From: Bradyrhizobium viridifuturi
Lineage (GTDB): Bacteria; Pseudomonadota; Alphaproteobacteria; Rhizobiales; Xanthobacteraceae
Length of the DNA: 64,000 nucleotides
Assembly: GCF_001238275.1 (NCBI RefSeq)
Contig: NZ_LGTB01000007.1
Span: forward strand, 124,001 to 188,000
Direction of reading: 5' to 3'
The stretch's first letter is position 1. Each line of letters starts with the position of its first letter. Below, piece after piece: positions 51,269 to 60,421 of this stretch. Made by a program: the position numbers and the translations under genes. The notes under the pieces are model-generated. The model was not told where the DNA came from. It did not search any database and saw nothing but the letters and a program-made list of their open reading frames with translations.

Positions 51269-52003
51269 ATGCAACCGACCGCCGACTTCGATCCTGCCCA
51301 CCTTGCCCGCTCGCTGCTTCGCCGCAGCCGCCAGGGCGCGCTCGCCACGCTGATGGCCGGCTCCGGCGATCCCTATTGCTCCCTGGTCAACCTCGCCAGC
51401 CATCCGGACGGCTCGCCGATCCTGCTGATTTCCCGCCTGGCGCTGCACACGAAGAACATCCTGGCCGACAGCCGGGTGTCGCTGATGCTGGACGAGCGTG
51501 CCGAGGGCGATCCCTTGGAGGGCGCCCGGATCATGCTGGCGGGGAGGGCGGAAGAGGTCGCCGAGGCCGGGCGCGAGCTCGCCCAACGGCGCTATCTCGC
51601 TGCCCAGCCGTCGGCGGAAGCCTTTGTAGAATTTAAGGATTTTTCGTTCTTCGTGATCCGGCCAAGCGGCGCCCATCTGGTCGCCGGGTTCGGTCGCATC
51701 GTCGACCTCAAGCCCGCCCAGTTCCTGACCGATCTCGGCGGCGCCGAAGCGCTGCTGGAGGCCGAGCCTGGTGCGGTGGCGCACATGAACGAGGACCACC
51801 GCGAAGCCATGAACCTCTACGCCACGCGGCTGCTCGGCGCCGACAGTGCCGACTGGCTGTGCACCGGCTGCGATCCCCACGGCATGGACATGCAGGCCGG
51901 CCGCGCCACGCTGCGGTTGGATTTCCCCGAGCGGGTCAGCAACGGCACCGAGCTGCGCAAGATGCTGGTGCGGCTCGTCGGCGAAGCTCGCGCCAAGGGA
52001 TAG
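51269..52003 (+). CDS. HugZ-family pyridoxamine-oxidase-fold protein
   Basis: Protein of 244 residues of the HugZ / pyridoxamine 5'-phosphate oxidase-like fold with a C-terminal DUF2470 domain. The split-barrel N-terminal part has LRRSRQGALATLMAGSGDPY and SRLALHTKNILADSRVSLML. The DUF2470 part has VAHMNEDHREAMNLYATRL with the typical MNxDH motif. HugZ proteins bind haem or flavin, and some degrade haem for iron. The gene is divergent from chvI, 240 bases apart. Haem oxygenase activity here is inference; general stress-protein relatives exist. Confidence 0.88.
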   Translation: MQPTADFDPAHLARSLLRRSRQGALATLMAGSGDPYCSLVNLASHPDGSPILLISRLALHTKNILADSRVSLMLDERAEGDPLEGARIMLAGRAEEVAEAGRELAQRRYLAAQPSAEAFVEFKDFSFFVIRPSGAHLVAGFGRIVDLKPAQFLTDLGGAEALLEAEPGAVAHMNEDHREAMNLYATRLLGADSADWLCTGCDPHGMDMQAGRATLRLDFPERVSNGTELRKMLVRLVGEARAKG

Positions 52004-52902
52004 CAAAGGGGATAGCAAGCGATCGGAAGGGATAGGCAGCACTCGCTGCCGACACCGGGGGCTGCGGCGCCCGGCGAGGCATCGTGTCGCATGCTGCGGC
52101 TCCCTGCGCCTTCGCTGAGGCGGAGTGCGGTGTCGCTGATAGCGCGATCATTTCGTGCCGGCCGTCACGTCATCGCTGATGGGTTCGGCGCGGGTGCGCG
52201 AATTTCCGTTGCTGCTGGATCGGAAAATCACCGGGATTGCGAGGCTCGCGGCGCGACGATGCGCGGGGCGTCAGGTGCTGATTGCGTTACCATCGATCGT
52301 GACGGCCAGCGATCTAGTTGCGCAACGTGCAAGACATTGCGGAACATTCGCCGATGCCGGGCATTGAAGTCACCCCGCTTCGACGACGGCATGTTGAGCT
52401 CAACCGAATGCTCGATGCCGAGCAGATGGTGCTATCCGCGTGCAACACGATCGTGGGCGACATGCTCGGCAGTGCAGCGCAGCGTCAACTCGCGGCAGTC
52501 CATTGCAACGACACATCCTCAGCGCGAAACGCATACCCGGCATTCCCCTTGCTTTATGCAGCGATCGGCGCACGCACACGCCGATCGCTGGCACTCTTTG
52601 TGCATCGCAAGGCCTTGTTCGTAGCGGGAAAGGCGACGAAACGTCGCCCGATCGGGGCGAAAACAATGCGAAAGCGAAAGCAAAGCGAAAGGGTTTCGCG
52701 CTGCGGTATTTGCGCCAGATGATGTACCCCTGTTGGAATGAACCAAAAGCCGTTCGACCGGCTTGGCAAGCCCGGCGATCCCCACTATTAGGTCGCCGGA
52801 CCGGGGCCGAGAGGCTATATTCTGATGACGGTCATCACCGCGACGGGGCGCGACTAGCGACATTCGCGCGAACAAGGATACGCGGGTTCGAGGAGGTTCT
52901 TC
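52004..52902. other. Gene-free region of about 900 bases upstream of pckA
   Basis: Long stretch with no convincing gene. Short open frames occur on both strands, but none has a ribosome site, family resemblance or steady codon bias. It contains a perfect hairpin at 52560-52589 and A-rich purine-tract DNA near 52625-52690 (gcgaaagcgaaagcaaagcg), less GC-rich than its surroundings. The last 150 bases presumably hold the pckA promoter. Confidence 0.6.
52560..52589. other. Perfect hairpin upstream of pckA
   Basis: Eleven-base perfect stem, AGCGATCGGCG (52560-52570) with CGCCGATCGCT (52579-52589), around the 8-base loop cacgcaca. No T-run follows, so it is not a classical terminator. It could be an operator dyad or part of a small RNA; nothing more can be said from sequence. 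Confidence 0.5.
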
Positions 52903-54516
52903 GTGCAAGAGACGGGCGTGCATAACGGTGCCTTCGGCGCCGACAAATTCGGCTTAAAAAATCTCAAGGGCGTGCATTGGAACTATGGTGCGCCGCAGCT
53001 CTACGAGCACTCCTTGCGCAATGGCGAAGCGGTGCTCTCGGCCGATGGCGCGCTCTGCGCGGATACCGGTGAGTTCACCGGCCGCAGCCCGAAGGACAAG
53101 TTCACGGTCCGTGACGGCCTGACCGACAAGAGCATGTGGTGGGCCGGCAACCAGTCGATCACCTCCGAGCAGTTCGCAACGCTCCATGCCGACTTCCTCA
53201 AGCATGCCGAAGGATGACGCTGTTCGCGCAGGATCTCTACGGCGGCGCCGATCCGAAGATCGCATCAAGACGCGCGTCTTCACCGAGCTCGCCTGGCACT
53301 CGCTGTTCATCCGCACGCTGCTCATTCGTCCCGAGACGTCGGAGCTCGCGGGCTTCGTGCCGGAACTCACGATCATCGATCTGCCGAGCTTCCGCGCCGA
53401 TCCGAAACGTCACGGCTGCAAGTCCGAGAACGTCGTCGCGATCGATTTCGCCCGCAAGATTGTCCTGATCGGCGGGTCTTATTATGCCGGCGAAATGAAG
53501 AAGAGCGTGTTCACCACGCTGAACTTCTATCTGCCCGAGAAGGGCGTGATGCCGATGCATTGCTCGGCCAATGTCGGCCCCGACGGCGACACCGCGATCT
53601 TCTTCGGCCTGTCCGGCACCGGCAAGACCACGCTCTCGGCCGATCCCAAGCGCACGCTGATCGGCGACGACGAGCATGGCTGGAGCGAGGACGGCGTCTT
53701 CAATTTCGAAGGCGGCTGCTACGCCAAGTGCATCAAGCTGTCGGGCGAAGCCGAACCGGAGATCTATGCCGCCAGCAAGCGCTTCGGCGCGGTGCTGGAG
53801 AACGTCGTGCTCGGCTCCAATGATCGCGTGCCGGATTTCGACGACGGCTCGAAGACCGAGAACACCCGCTCGGCCTATCCGCTCGACTTCATCCCGAACG
53901 CCTCGCGCACCGGCCGCGCGCCGCATCCGAAGAACGTGGTGATGCTCGCCGCCGACGCTTCGGCGTGATGCCGCCGATCGCCAAGCTGACGCCGGCGCAG
54001 GCGATGTACCACTTCCTGTCCGGCTACACCGCGAAGGTCGCCGGCACCGAGCGTGGCCTCGGCAACGAGCCGCAGCCGGAATTCTCGACCTGCTTCGGCT
54101 CGCCGTTCCTGCCGCGCGATCCGTCGGTCTACGGCAATTTGCTCCGTGAGCTTATTGCGAAACACAATGTCGATTGCTGGCTCGTCAACACCGGCTGGAC
54201 CGGCGGCAAGTACGGCACCGGCCGCCGCATGCCGATCAAGGTGACCCGCGCGCTGCTCACCGCGGCATTGAACGGTTCGCTCCGCAACGCGGATTTCCGC
54301 ACGGACAAGTATTTCGGCTTCGCGGTGCCGACCTCGCTGCCGGGCGTCGAGCCGCACATCCTCGATCCGATCAAGACCTGGGCCGACAAGGTCGAGTTCG
54401 ACAAGACGGCGCGTGCGCTGGTCGGCATGTTCCAGAAGAACTTCGCCAAGTTCGAAGCGCAGGTCGACGCCGAAGTCCGCGCCGCCGCGCCGGAAGTGAA
54501 GCTGGCTGCGGAGTAA
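52903..54516 (+). pseudogene. pckA: Phosphoenolpyruvate carboxykinase (ATP), frameshifted
   Basis: ATP-dependent phosphoenolpyruvate carboxykinase, the entry step of gluconeogenesis (oxaloacetate to PEP), about 538 residues when repaired. It starts at GTG 52903 after a strong ribosome site (gaggagg). Motifs are GRSPKDKFTV near residue 65, [20 protein letters not shown], the P-loop [11 protein letters not shown] (about 237-247), [20 protein letters not shown] and [13 protein letters not shown]. As written it is cut into pieces by three single-base losses: one G near 53212, one A near 53263 and one T near 53962. The repaired joins read [32 protein letters not shown] and [14 protein letters not shown] terminator follows. 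It sits beside the chvGI-PTS genes, as in other Rhizobiales. Confidence 0.93.
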
Positions 54517-54541
54517 GCCGCGCAAGCGATACGCGATTTTG

Positions 54542-54570
54542 AAAAGGCGGCCTTCGTGGCCGCCTTTTTT
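54542..54570. terminator. Bidirectional rho-independent terminator
   Basis: Stem aaaaggcggcc / ggccgcctttt around the loop ttcgt, followed by a T-run on the plus strand and preceded by a run of A. It serves pckA (plus) and the convergent arginase gene (minus). Confidence 0.9.
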
Positions 54571-54612
54571 GTTTGCGCACTAGGCCGGGACGACATTGAG
54601 TGTGTTGCCTCG

Positions 54613-55590
54613 CTACTCGCCCATCTCCGGCAGCACCGCATTGCTCGGTGTCTGCCTGTCGGTGATCTGAAGCCCGAACAGGCTGCCGATCAGCTCCACC
54701 GCGACGCGCGCGGTGCGGCCGCGTTCGTCGAGGAACGGATTGAGCTCGACGATGTCGAGCGAGCGCACCAGCCCGGAATCGTGCAGCAGCTCCATGATGA
54801 GATGCGCTTCCCGGTAGGTCGCGCCGCCCGGCACCGTGGTGCCGACGCCCGGCGCGATGTCGGGATCGAGGAAGTCGACATCGAACGAGACATGCAGCAC
54901 GCCGTTCTTCGCCCTGACGCGGTCGATGACGCGTCGGGTCAGCACGGCGACGCCGAACTCGTCGATCTGGCGCATGTCCGCGATCGAGACGCTGCGCTGC
55001 CGCAGCAGCTTACGCTCCAGCGGATCGACTGATCGGGTGCCGATCAGCGCGAGCTGATCGGATGGGATCGAGGCGCGCGGCAATCCACCGAGCAAATCGT
55101 CCAGTCCGTCCTCGCCGCACAGGAACGCCGCCGACATGCCGTGCATGTTGCCGGTGATCGTGGTGGCCGGTGTGTTGTAGTCGGCATGCGCGTCGACCCA
55201 CAGCGCGAACAGCGGCCGGCCTTTCTCTTGCCAGTAGCGCGCAACACCGTTGATCGACCCCATCGACAGCGAGTGATCGCCACCCATGAAGATCGGGATC
55301 GCGCCGGAATGCGCCAGCCAGTAGGCGCGCTCGGACAGGGCGCGGGTCCAGGTCTTCACCTCGTCATAGAACTTGGTATTGGCCGGCACCGGGCCGTCGG
55401 CGACGACAGCCGGGATTGCAAGGTTGCCGTGGTCGTCAACCCTGAAGTCGAGCTGCTCGAGCAGGCGCGCGATGCCCGCGGTGCGCAGCGCGTCCGGTCC
55501 CATCAGCGGACCGGGCTGCGACGCGCCGATCTCGATGGGAACGCCAAGCAGCGCGATGCGCGAGGGTTTTGAAGTGTCGGCTTCGGACAT
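54613..55590 (-). CDS. Arginase
   Basis: Arginase of the ureohydrolase family, 325 residues, which hydrolyses arginine to ornithine and urea. The manganese ligands are in GGDHSLSMGS (about residues 102-111), WVDAHADYNTP (about 129-139) and SFDVDFLDPDIAPGVG (about 235-250). The pattern with a long loop before GGDHS and the ending LDIVELNPFLDERGRTARVA fits arginase better than agmatinase. The ATG at 55590 gives MSEADTSKPSRIALLGVPIE. It is convergent with pckA across a shared terminator. The related activity agmatinase cannot be fully excluded. Confidence 0.88.
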   Translation of the reverse strand: MSEADTSKPSRIALLGVPIEIGASQPGPLMGPDALRTAGIARLLEQLDFRVDDHGNLAIPAVVADGPVPANTKFYDEVKTWTRALSERAYWLAHSGAIPIFMGGDHSLSMGSINGVARYWQEKGRPLFALWVDAHADYNTPATTITGNMHGMSAAFLCGEDGLDDLLGGLPRASIPSDQLALIGTRSVDPLERKLLRQRSVSIADMRQIDEFGVAVLTRRVIDRVRAKNGVLHVSFDVDFLDPDIAPGVGTTVPGGATYREAHLIMELLHDSGLVRSLDIVELNPFLDERGRTARVAVELIGSLFGLQITDRQTPSNAVLPEMGE

Positions 55591-55729
55591 GCGGCAATGC
55601 TCCCAAAGGCGTGGAACAGAAGCGACGCGCCAATGTTCCCTCAACCCTTGAAATAGGCAATCCGGTCCTAGCAGACCAATGTGGATATTTGGCTACGATG
55701 CGAGCCGGTGGCCGATCCGCTCGGAGCGC

Positions 55730-56551
55730 CTACGCCTTGAAGTAGGCGATCTGCGTCGTGGTGGCGAGCAGGCGGCCGGAGGGCGACCACAATTCGCCGT
55801 GCTGGTCGCCGTAGCTCTTGTGGAAGGTTTTCGCGTCGGCCGTGGCCAGCACGCGGGTGGTATCCTCGGCGTCGAGGTCGGCCGCATCGGCGTGGAAATA
55901 GGTCGTCAGCGATACCGTGCCGAACGGCACCAGCTCGTGCCGCGCGTGGAAGACGCGGCCGAAGAACGCATCCGACATCGACATCAGCGACAGCGCGTCG
56001 AGCTTGCGCGGCACGCGGTCGGCGATCCAGAGTTTTGAATAGGGGCTCGACAGCTCCTTTGCACCGCCGCCACCGGCGAATTTCGGCTCGCCCTCGGCGA
56101 AGCGGAAGTCGTACTGGTTGGCCCAGGTCATCGCGAGCTTCGGATAGGGCCGCAGCTCTTCGAACGGCACCGCGCCGGGAAACTCGGCCGGCTGGTGCGA
56201 CCACGACGGCCGCCGCTCGGCGAACACGGCGGTCGCCAAGGTCGCGACCTCGCCGCCGCCTTGCGTCATCTCGACCGACCAGTGCTGGCTCGAGCGGTTG
56301 GCCTTGACCAGGCGGACGTCGAGATCGAACACGCCCTCGGCGACCGGCGCGCAGTAATTGACCGTCAGCGCCAGCGGATCGCCCGCGCGCTGCGGGTGCT
56401 GCATCAACGCGCGCAGGATGGTCGCGGCCGTGCAGCCGCCGAACGGGCCGACGAAGGCCCAATAGTCCGGGCTGGTGCGCCCCTGCCAGCGGCTGTCGCC
56501 GGCAGTCACTGCGGTTGCTTCATCGAAAAGGTGCGGGGTCTTGGTGAGCAT
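55730..56551 (-). CDS. Acyl-CoA thioesterase-like protein
   Basis: Thioesterase-family protein of 273 residues with a double hot-dog fold, of the TesB-like / YbgC-related acyl-CoA thioesterase group. Visible segments are SPDYWAFVGPFGGCTAATIL (about residues 28-47), VNYCAPVAEGVFDLDVRLVK and SLMSMSDAFFGRVFHARHEL, where the aspartate and neighbouring residues are expected at the active site. It probably hydrolyses medium- or long-chain acyl-CoA. The start ATG at 56551 is the first with family resemblance; the frame is open further right through a palindromic repeat and is not coding there. It follows the arginase gene's start region but with no clear operon. Confidence 0.82.
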   Translation of the reverse strand: MLTKTPHLFDEATAVTAGDSRWQGRTSPDYWAFVGPFGGCTAATILRALMQHPQRAGDPLALTVNYCAPVAEGVFDLDVRLVKANRSSQHWSVEMTQGGGEVATLATAVFAERRPSWSHQPAEFPGAVPFEELRPYPKLAMTWANQYDFRFAEGEPKFAGGGGAKELSSPYSKLWIADRVPRKLDALSLMSMSDAFFGRVFHARHELVPFGTVSLTTYFHADAADLDAEDTTRVLATADAKTFHKSYGDQHGELWSPSGRLLATTTQIAYFKA

Positions 56552-56578
56552 GAAAGTCCCTAATTCGAATTCGTCTGC

Positions 56579-56700
56579 CGTCATTGCGAGGAGCCGCCCG
56601 GTCCGGCCTCCGGCCGGCCGGATGACAGGCTCCGCGACGAAGCAATCCATGGCTCCGCAAATGTGGAGCGATGGATTGCTCCGCTCCGCTCGCAATGACG
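56579..56700. repeat. Compound palindromic repeat (CGTCATTGCGAG type)
   Basis: Ends cgtcattgcgag and cgcaatgacg match the repeat at 32443-32528, with the inner GCAATCCAT / ATGGATTGC pair also present. The left arm is interrupted by about 38 bases, including the GC palindrome cggcctccggccggccgg. It looks like one repeat inserted into another. Confidence 0.75.
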
Positions 56701-56776
56701 CTGCTGCAACAGCAGTAGCCCAGCGACTGCGCCAAATTCAATGATGTCGGACGTAATCGATTTCCGCGCCCCGGGA

Positions 56777-59362
56777 TTATCCCTTCGCCTCGCGCTGGCT
56801 GCCCAGCTGCGGCGCGGCGGTCGGGTGCACCGGCACGTGCCAGATGTCCTCGGCGTATTCGCGGATGGTGCGGTCGGAGGAGAACCACGCCATGCGCGCC
56901 ACGTTGAGGATCGAGGCGCGGGTCCAGGCCGGCGGCACCTGCCAGCGCGCGTCGATGCTACGCTGCGCGTCGTAGTAGGAATCGAAATCGGCCGAGACCA
57001 TGTAATGGTCGAGGTAGCGCAACGCGTGGCCGATCGAGGCGAAGCGCGCGGCATCGCCCGGCGAGAACTCGCCGCTCTCGATGGCACGGATCGCGCGCTC
57101 GAGCCGCGGCGATCTGCGGATCACGTCAGAGGCATCGAGCCCCTGCTTGCGGCGGACCATGACGTCGCCGGCCTCCAGTCCGAAGATCGCGATGTTCTCG
57201 GGGCCGACGGCGTCGCGGATTTCGATATTGGCGCCGTCGAGCGTGCCGATGGTCAGCGCGCCGTTCAGCGCGAGCTTCATGTTGCCGGTGCCGGAGGCTT
57301 CCATGCCGGCGGTCGAGATCTGCTCGGACAGATCGGCGGCCGGAATGATCACCTCAGCGAGGCTGACATTGTAGTCGGCGAGGAAGACCACCTTCAGTCT
57401 GCCGCCGAGCGAGGCGTCATTGTTGACGACCTCGGCGACGTCGCTGATCAGCTTGATGATCAGCTTGGCGTAGCGATAGCTCGCCGCCGCCTTGCCGGCG
57501 AAGATCTTCACCCGCGGCACCCAGTTCGCGGCCGGGTCATCCTTCATCGCGTGATAAAGCGCGATCGTCTCCAGGATGTTGAGCAGCTGCCGCTTGTATT
57601 CATGGATGCGCTTGATCTGCACGTCGAACAGCGCCGACGGGTCGACCTTGACGTTGTTGCGCTCGCCGATCAGCCGCGCCAGCGCCAGCTTGTTGTGATG
57701 CTTGACGTCGCGGAACCGCTTCTGAAATTCGAGGTCGCTGGAATGCGCCTCAAGCCGATCGAGCAACGAGAAGTCGTCGAGCACGGCCTCGCCGCAGGTC
57801 TCGCGCAACAGCGCGGTCAGCCGCGGATTGGCCAGCATCAGCCAGCGGCGGAAGGTGATGCCGTTGGTCTTGTTGGTGATGCGCTGGGGATAGAGGTGAT
57901 GGAGATCGTGGAACACGGTCTCCTTCATCAGGTCGGAATGCATCGCCGAGACGCCGTTGATGCGATGCGAGCCGACGAAGGCGAGCTGGCCCATCCGCAC
58001 CCGGCGGCCGCTGCGCTCGTCGATCAGCGAGACCGAGGCGCGATATTCGATGTCGCCGGGGAAGCGCTCCTCGGCGAGCGCGAGATGGGCCACGTTGATG
58101 CGGTAGATGATCTCGAGATGCCGCGGCAGCAGCCGCTCGAACAGTTCGACCGGCCAGGTCTCGAGCGCCTCGGGCAGCAGCGTGTGATTGGTGTAGGACA
58201 GGGTTGCGACCGTGATCTTCCAGGCCTCGTCCCAGCGGAAATTGTGCAGGTCGACCAGGATGCGCATCAGCTCGGTGACGGCAAGGCTCGGATGGGTGTC
58301 GTTGAGCTGCACTGCCGCCTTCTGCGCGAGGTTGCGCAGGCCGCCGTCGGAGGCGAGGTGCCGATTCACCAGATCCTGCAGCGAGGCCGAGACGAAGAAA
58401 TATTCCTGGCGCAGGCGGAGCTCGCGGCCCGCCGCGCTCTCGTCGTTCGGATAGAGGAACTTGCAGATCGCTTCCGCGCGCGCCTGCTCGGCGCTGGCCG
58501 AGACGTAGTCGCCCGAGTTGAACACGTCGAGCTTGAGCGGGTCGGGCGCATGCGCCGACCACAGCCGCAGCGCGTTGACGTGCTGGCCGCGCCAGCCGAC
58601 GATCGGGGTGTCGTAGGCCATCGCCTCGACGGTTTCCGCCGGATGCCAGGTGGCGCGGTCGCGACCGCGCTCGTCGACATGCTCGACATGGCCGCCGAAA
58701 TGGACGTTGTAGACCACCTCCGGCCGCTGGAATTCCCAGGGGTTGCCGAAAGCCAGCCACTCGTCGGGATATTCCTGCTGCCAGCCCTGATTCATGATCT
58801 GGCGGAACAGGCCGAAATCGTAGCGGATGCCGTAGCCGGTCGCCGGGATCGCCAGCGTCGCCATGCTCTCCATGAAGCAGGCCGCGAGCCGCCCGAGGCC
58901 GCCATTGCCGAGCGCCGCATCCGGCTCGCATTTGCGCAGGTCCGAGAGATCGACGCCGAGGTCGCCGAGCGCGGCCTCGAACAGCGGCAGCAGCCCCATA
59001 TTGTTCAGCGCGTCGGTGAACAGGCGGCCGATCAGGAATTCCAGCGAGAGATAATAGACGCGCTTGGCGCCGGCATCGTAGGTCTGCTTCTCGGCCGTCA
59101 GCCAGTGGTGCACGATGCGGTCGCGCAGCGCCAGCGCCGCCGCCTTGTACCAGTCACGCCGGGTCGCAACGGTGGCGTCCTTGCCGATCGCAAGCCGCAG
59201 CTTGGCCAGGATCGCGCCCTTGATCTCGGTCAGCGCCAGCTCGTCAACCGGCTGATTCAAGGCCGGATAATTTGTCTGTTCCTGCAACGCCCAATCCCTG
59301 CCGTTCAGACGGGAACCTGATGCCATGGCAGGCATCATGCTCTCGTCGCCTTGTTTGAGCAT
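56777..59362 (-). CDS. glgP: Glycogen phosphorylase
   Basis: Glycogen/starch phosphorylase of 861 residues, full length. It releases glucose-1-phosphate from glycogen ends using pyridoxal phosphate. Motifs in order: YYLSLEFLIGRLFTDALNNM near residue 64, GNGGLGRLAACFMESMATL, LNDTHPSLAVTELMRILVD, TKTNGITFRRWL-type segment (TNKTNGITFRRWLMLANPRL), IHEYKRQLLNILETI, KIFAGKAAASYRYAKLIIKL and the cofactor segment EASGTGNMKLALNGALTIGT, with its lysine near residue 697. It is intact. Other glycogen genes are absent around it; glgX lies about 40 kb to the left. Confidence 0.95.
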   Translation of the reverse strand: MLKQGDESMMPAMASGSRLNGRDWALQEQTNYPALNQPVDELALTEIKGAILAKLRLAIGKDATVATRRDWYKAAALALRDRIVHHWLTAEKQTYDAGAKRVYYLSLEFLIGRLFTDALNNMGLLPLFEAALGDLGVDLSDLRKCEPDAALGNGGLGRLAACFMESMATLAIPATGYGIRYDFGLFRQIMNQGWQQEYPDEWLAFGNPWEFQRPEVVYNVHFGGHVEHVDERGRDRATWHPAETVEAMAYDTPIVGWRGQHVNALRLWSAHAPDPLKLDVFNSGDYVSASAEQARAEAICKFLYPNDESAAGRELRLRQEYFFVSASLQDLVNRHLASDGGLRNLAQKAAVQLNDTHPSLAVTELMRILVDLHNFRWDEAWKITVATLSYTNHTLLPEALETWPVELFERLLPRHLEIIYRINVAHLALAEERFPGDIEYRASVSLIDERSGRRVRMGQLAFVGSHRINGVSAMHSDLMKETVFHDLHHLYPQRITNKTNGITFRRWLMLANPRLTALLRETCGEAVLDDFSLLDRLEAHSSDLEFQKRFRDVKHHNKLALARLIGERNNVKVDPSALFDVQIKRIHEYKRQLLNILETIALYHAMKDDPAANWVPRVKIFAGKAAASYRYAKLIIKLISDVAEVVNNDASLGGRLKVVFLADYNVSLAEVIIPAADLSEQISTAGMEASGTGNMKLALNGALTIGTLDGANIEIRDAVGPENIAIFGLEAGDVMVRRKQGLDASDVIRRSPRLERAIRAIESGEFSPGDAARFASIGHALRYLDHYMVSADFDSYYDAQRSIDARWQVPPAWTRASILNVARMAWFSSDRTIREYAEDIWHVPVHPTAAPQLGSQREAKG

Positions 59363-59585
59363 GGTCCCTCGGAAATTCCGGTATCCGCGGTTCCCCGATC
59401 ATGCTCCGACGCAATGATACGCGCGTTGCACGGCAATCGAAACCGTCCGGGACAAGGCCATGCAGCGCTGCCGTGAATTTATGCAAGGACCGGGCCGCTC
59501 CGGGAACCTTCCGAAGCCGCCCGCGCAGGTGCTACGATCGGCTGCGAAACGCGAGATTTTGCGACAATTTAGCGGAGGATGCGTG

Positions 59586-59819
59586 ATGAGGCTTTTGATC
59601 GAGATCGCGGCCGCGGCATTGCTCGTGGTGTGCATCGCGGCGACCAGCGCAGCCTATGCGGCGGGCAAATTGGGCCGCAGCGCCGACGGCCTGACGTGCG
59701 GCTTTCGCGTGGCGCAGAACGCGTCGCCGGCGGCGCGCTGTGCCGCCATCAAGCGGCAATGCGGCGGCAAGTTCTACGCAAACGCCTGCGGCGACAGACT
59801 GCTGTCGGCGGCGAATTGA
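59586..59819 (+). CDS. Small secreted cysteine-containing protein
   Basis: Hypothetical protein of 77 residues with a clear signal peptide (MRLLIEIAAAALLVVCIAAT, ending AAYAAG). The mature part has four cysteines (ADGLTCGFRVAQ, ARCAAIKRQCGG, YANACGDRLL), probably two disulfides. A ribosome site (ggagga) precedes the ATG. It is divergent from glgP. No family is recognised. Confidence 0.7.
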   Translation: MRLLIEIAAAALLVVCIAATSAAYAAGKLGRSADGLTCGFRVAQNASPAARCAAIKRQCGGKFYANACGDRLLSAAN

Positions 59820-59969
59820 CGGTCGCGCAAGGCGCCTTCACGCGCAATCGGGAACACCGTGGTGATACGGATTCCCAGAACTTAAGGAGTTCTTTACAAA
59901 CACCCCTGTCGCTCGTGGGGCGGGCAACATTTCAAGCTCCGACGCATTTCATTCCGAAGCAATTTTCAA

Positions 59970-59996
59970 CGGGCCGCTGACCTAGTCAGCGGCCCG
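59970..59996. other. Perfect 12-base-pair hairpin, terminator-like
   Basis: CGGGCCGCTGAC and GTCAGCGGCCCG around the 3-base loop cta, with an outer gcaatt / aattgc pair extending the symmetry. No T-run of more than three follows. It sits 150 bases after the small secreted protein gene and could terminate that transcript or belong to a small RNA. Confidence 0.6.
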
Positions 59997-60055
59997 AATT
60001 GCTTTGGGGGGCAGGCATATCCGTGACAGAGCGATGATGCTCGGTCGCGCCACAT

Positions 60056-60090
60056 CGTCGTCCTGGCGAAAGCCAGGACCCATTACCCCA
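60056..60090. repeat. Left terminal inverted repeat of the GIY-YIG element
   Basis: Begins cgtcgtcctggcgaaagcc and ends cccattacccca; an exact reverse complement of 60422-60456. Confidence 0.9.
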
Positions 60091-60094
60091 ACTG

Positions 60095-60388
60095 TCAAAT
60101 GAGGTCGGACCGGTCGCTCCAATCCGGATTTTCCGCTTCAATCAGCTTGATCTTCCAATCGCGTTTCCAGAACTTCAATTGCTTCTCGCGTGCGATGGCT
60201 TCCTGCGGCGTGGCGAATTCCTCGACATGAACGAGACGGAAGACTTGGTATTCATACACAAACTTGGAGCCGCGGCCCGAGCGATGCAGTTCGAGCCGGG
60301 TATGAATGTCATTGGTGACGCCGATGTAGAGCGTTCCGTGATGGCGGCTCGCGAGAATGTAGACGTAGTAGCTGACCGCAGCTTTCAT
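60095..60388 (-). CDS. GIY-YIG nuclease family protein
   Basis: Small GIY-YIG-fold protein of 97 residues, a stand-alone nuclease domain of the UPF0213/YhbQ-like kind. The two signature tyrosines are in YYVYILASRHHG (residues 8-19) and LYIGVTNDIHTRLELHR (about 20-36, with the conserved Arg). The metal-binding Glu lies in ATPQEAIAREKQLKFWKRDW. The chosen ATG at 60388 lies inside the inverted repeats; the frame continues through the right repeat without resemblance to the family. Such nucleases cut DNA strands. The whole gene is enclosed by perfect inverted repeats, so it may act on those repeats. Confidence 0.85.
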   Translation of the reverse strand: MKAAVSYYVYILASRHHGTLYIGVTNDIHTRLELHRSGRGSKFVYEYQVFRLVHVEEFATPQEAIAREKQLKFWKRDWKIKLIEAENPDWSDRSDLI

Positions 60389-60421
60389 GGTTTGGCCCAA
60401 GCTCGCGATATGTCGACCTGC

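Noticed and set aside
52318-52722. Open frame of 134 codons upstream of pckA
   Set aside because: No ribosome site, no family resemblance, atypical composition with many Arg and Cys.
56741-59320. Very long open frame (859 codons) on the plus strand opposite glgP
   Set aside because: It mirrors the codon bias of a high-GC gene on the other strand, and its product is Arg/Asp/Val/His-rich with no family resemblance. glgP on the minus strand is a certain gene.
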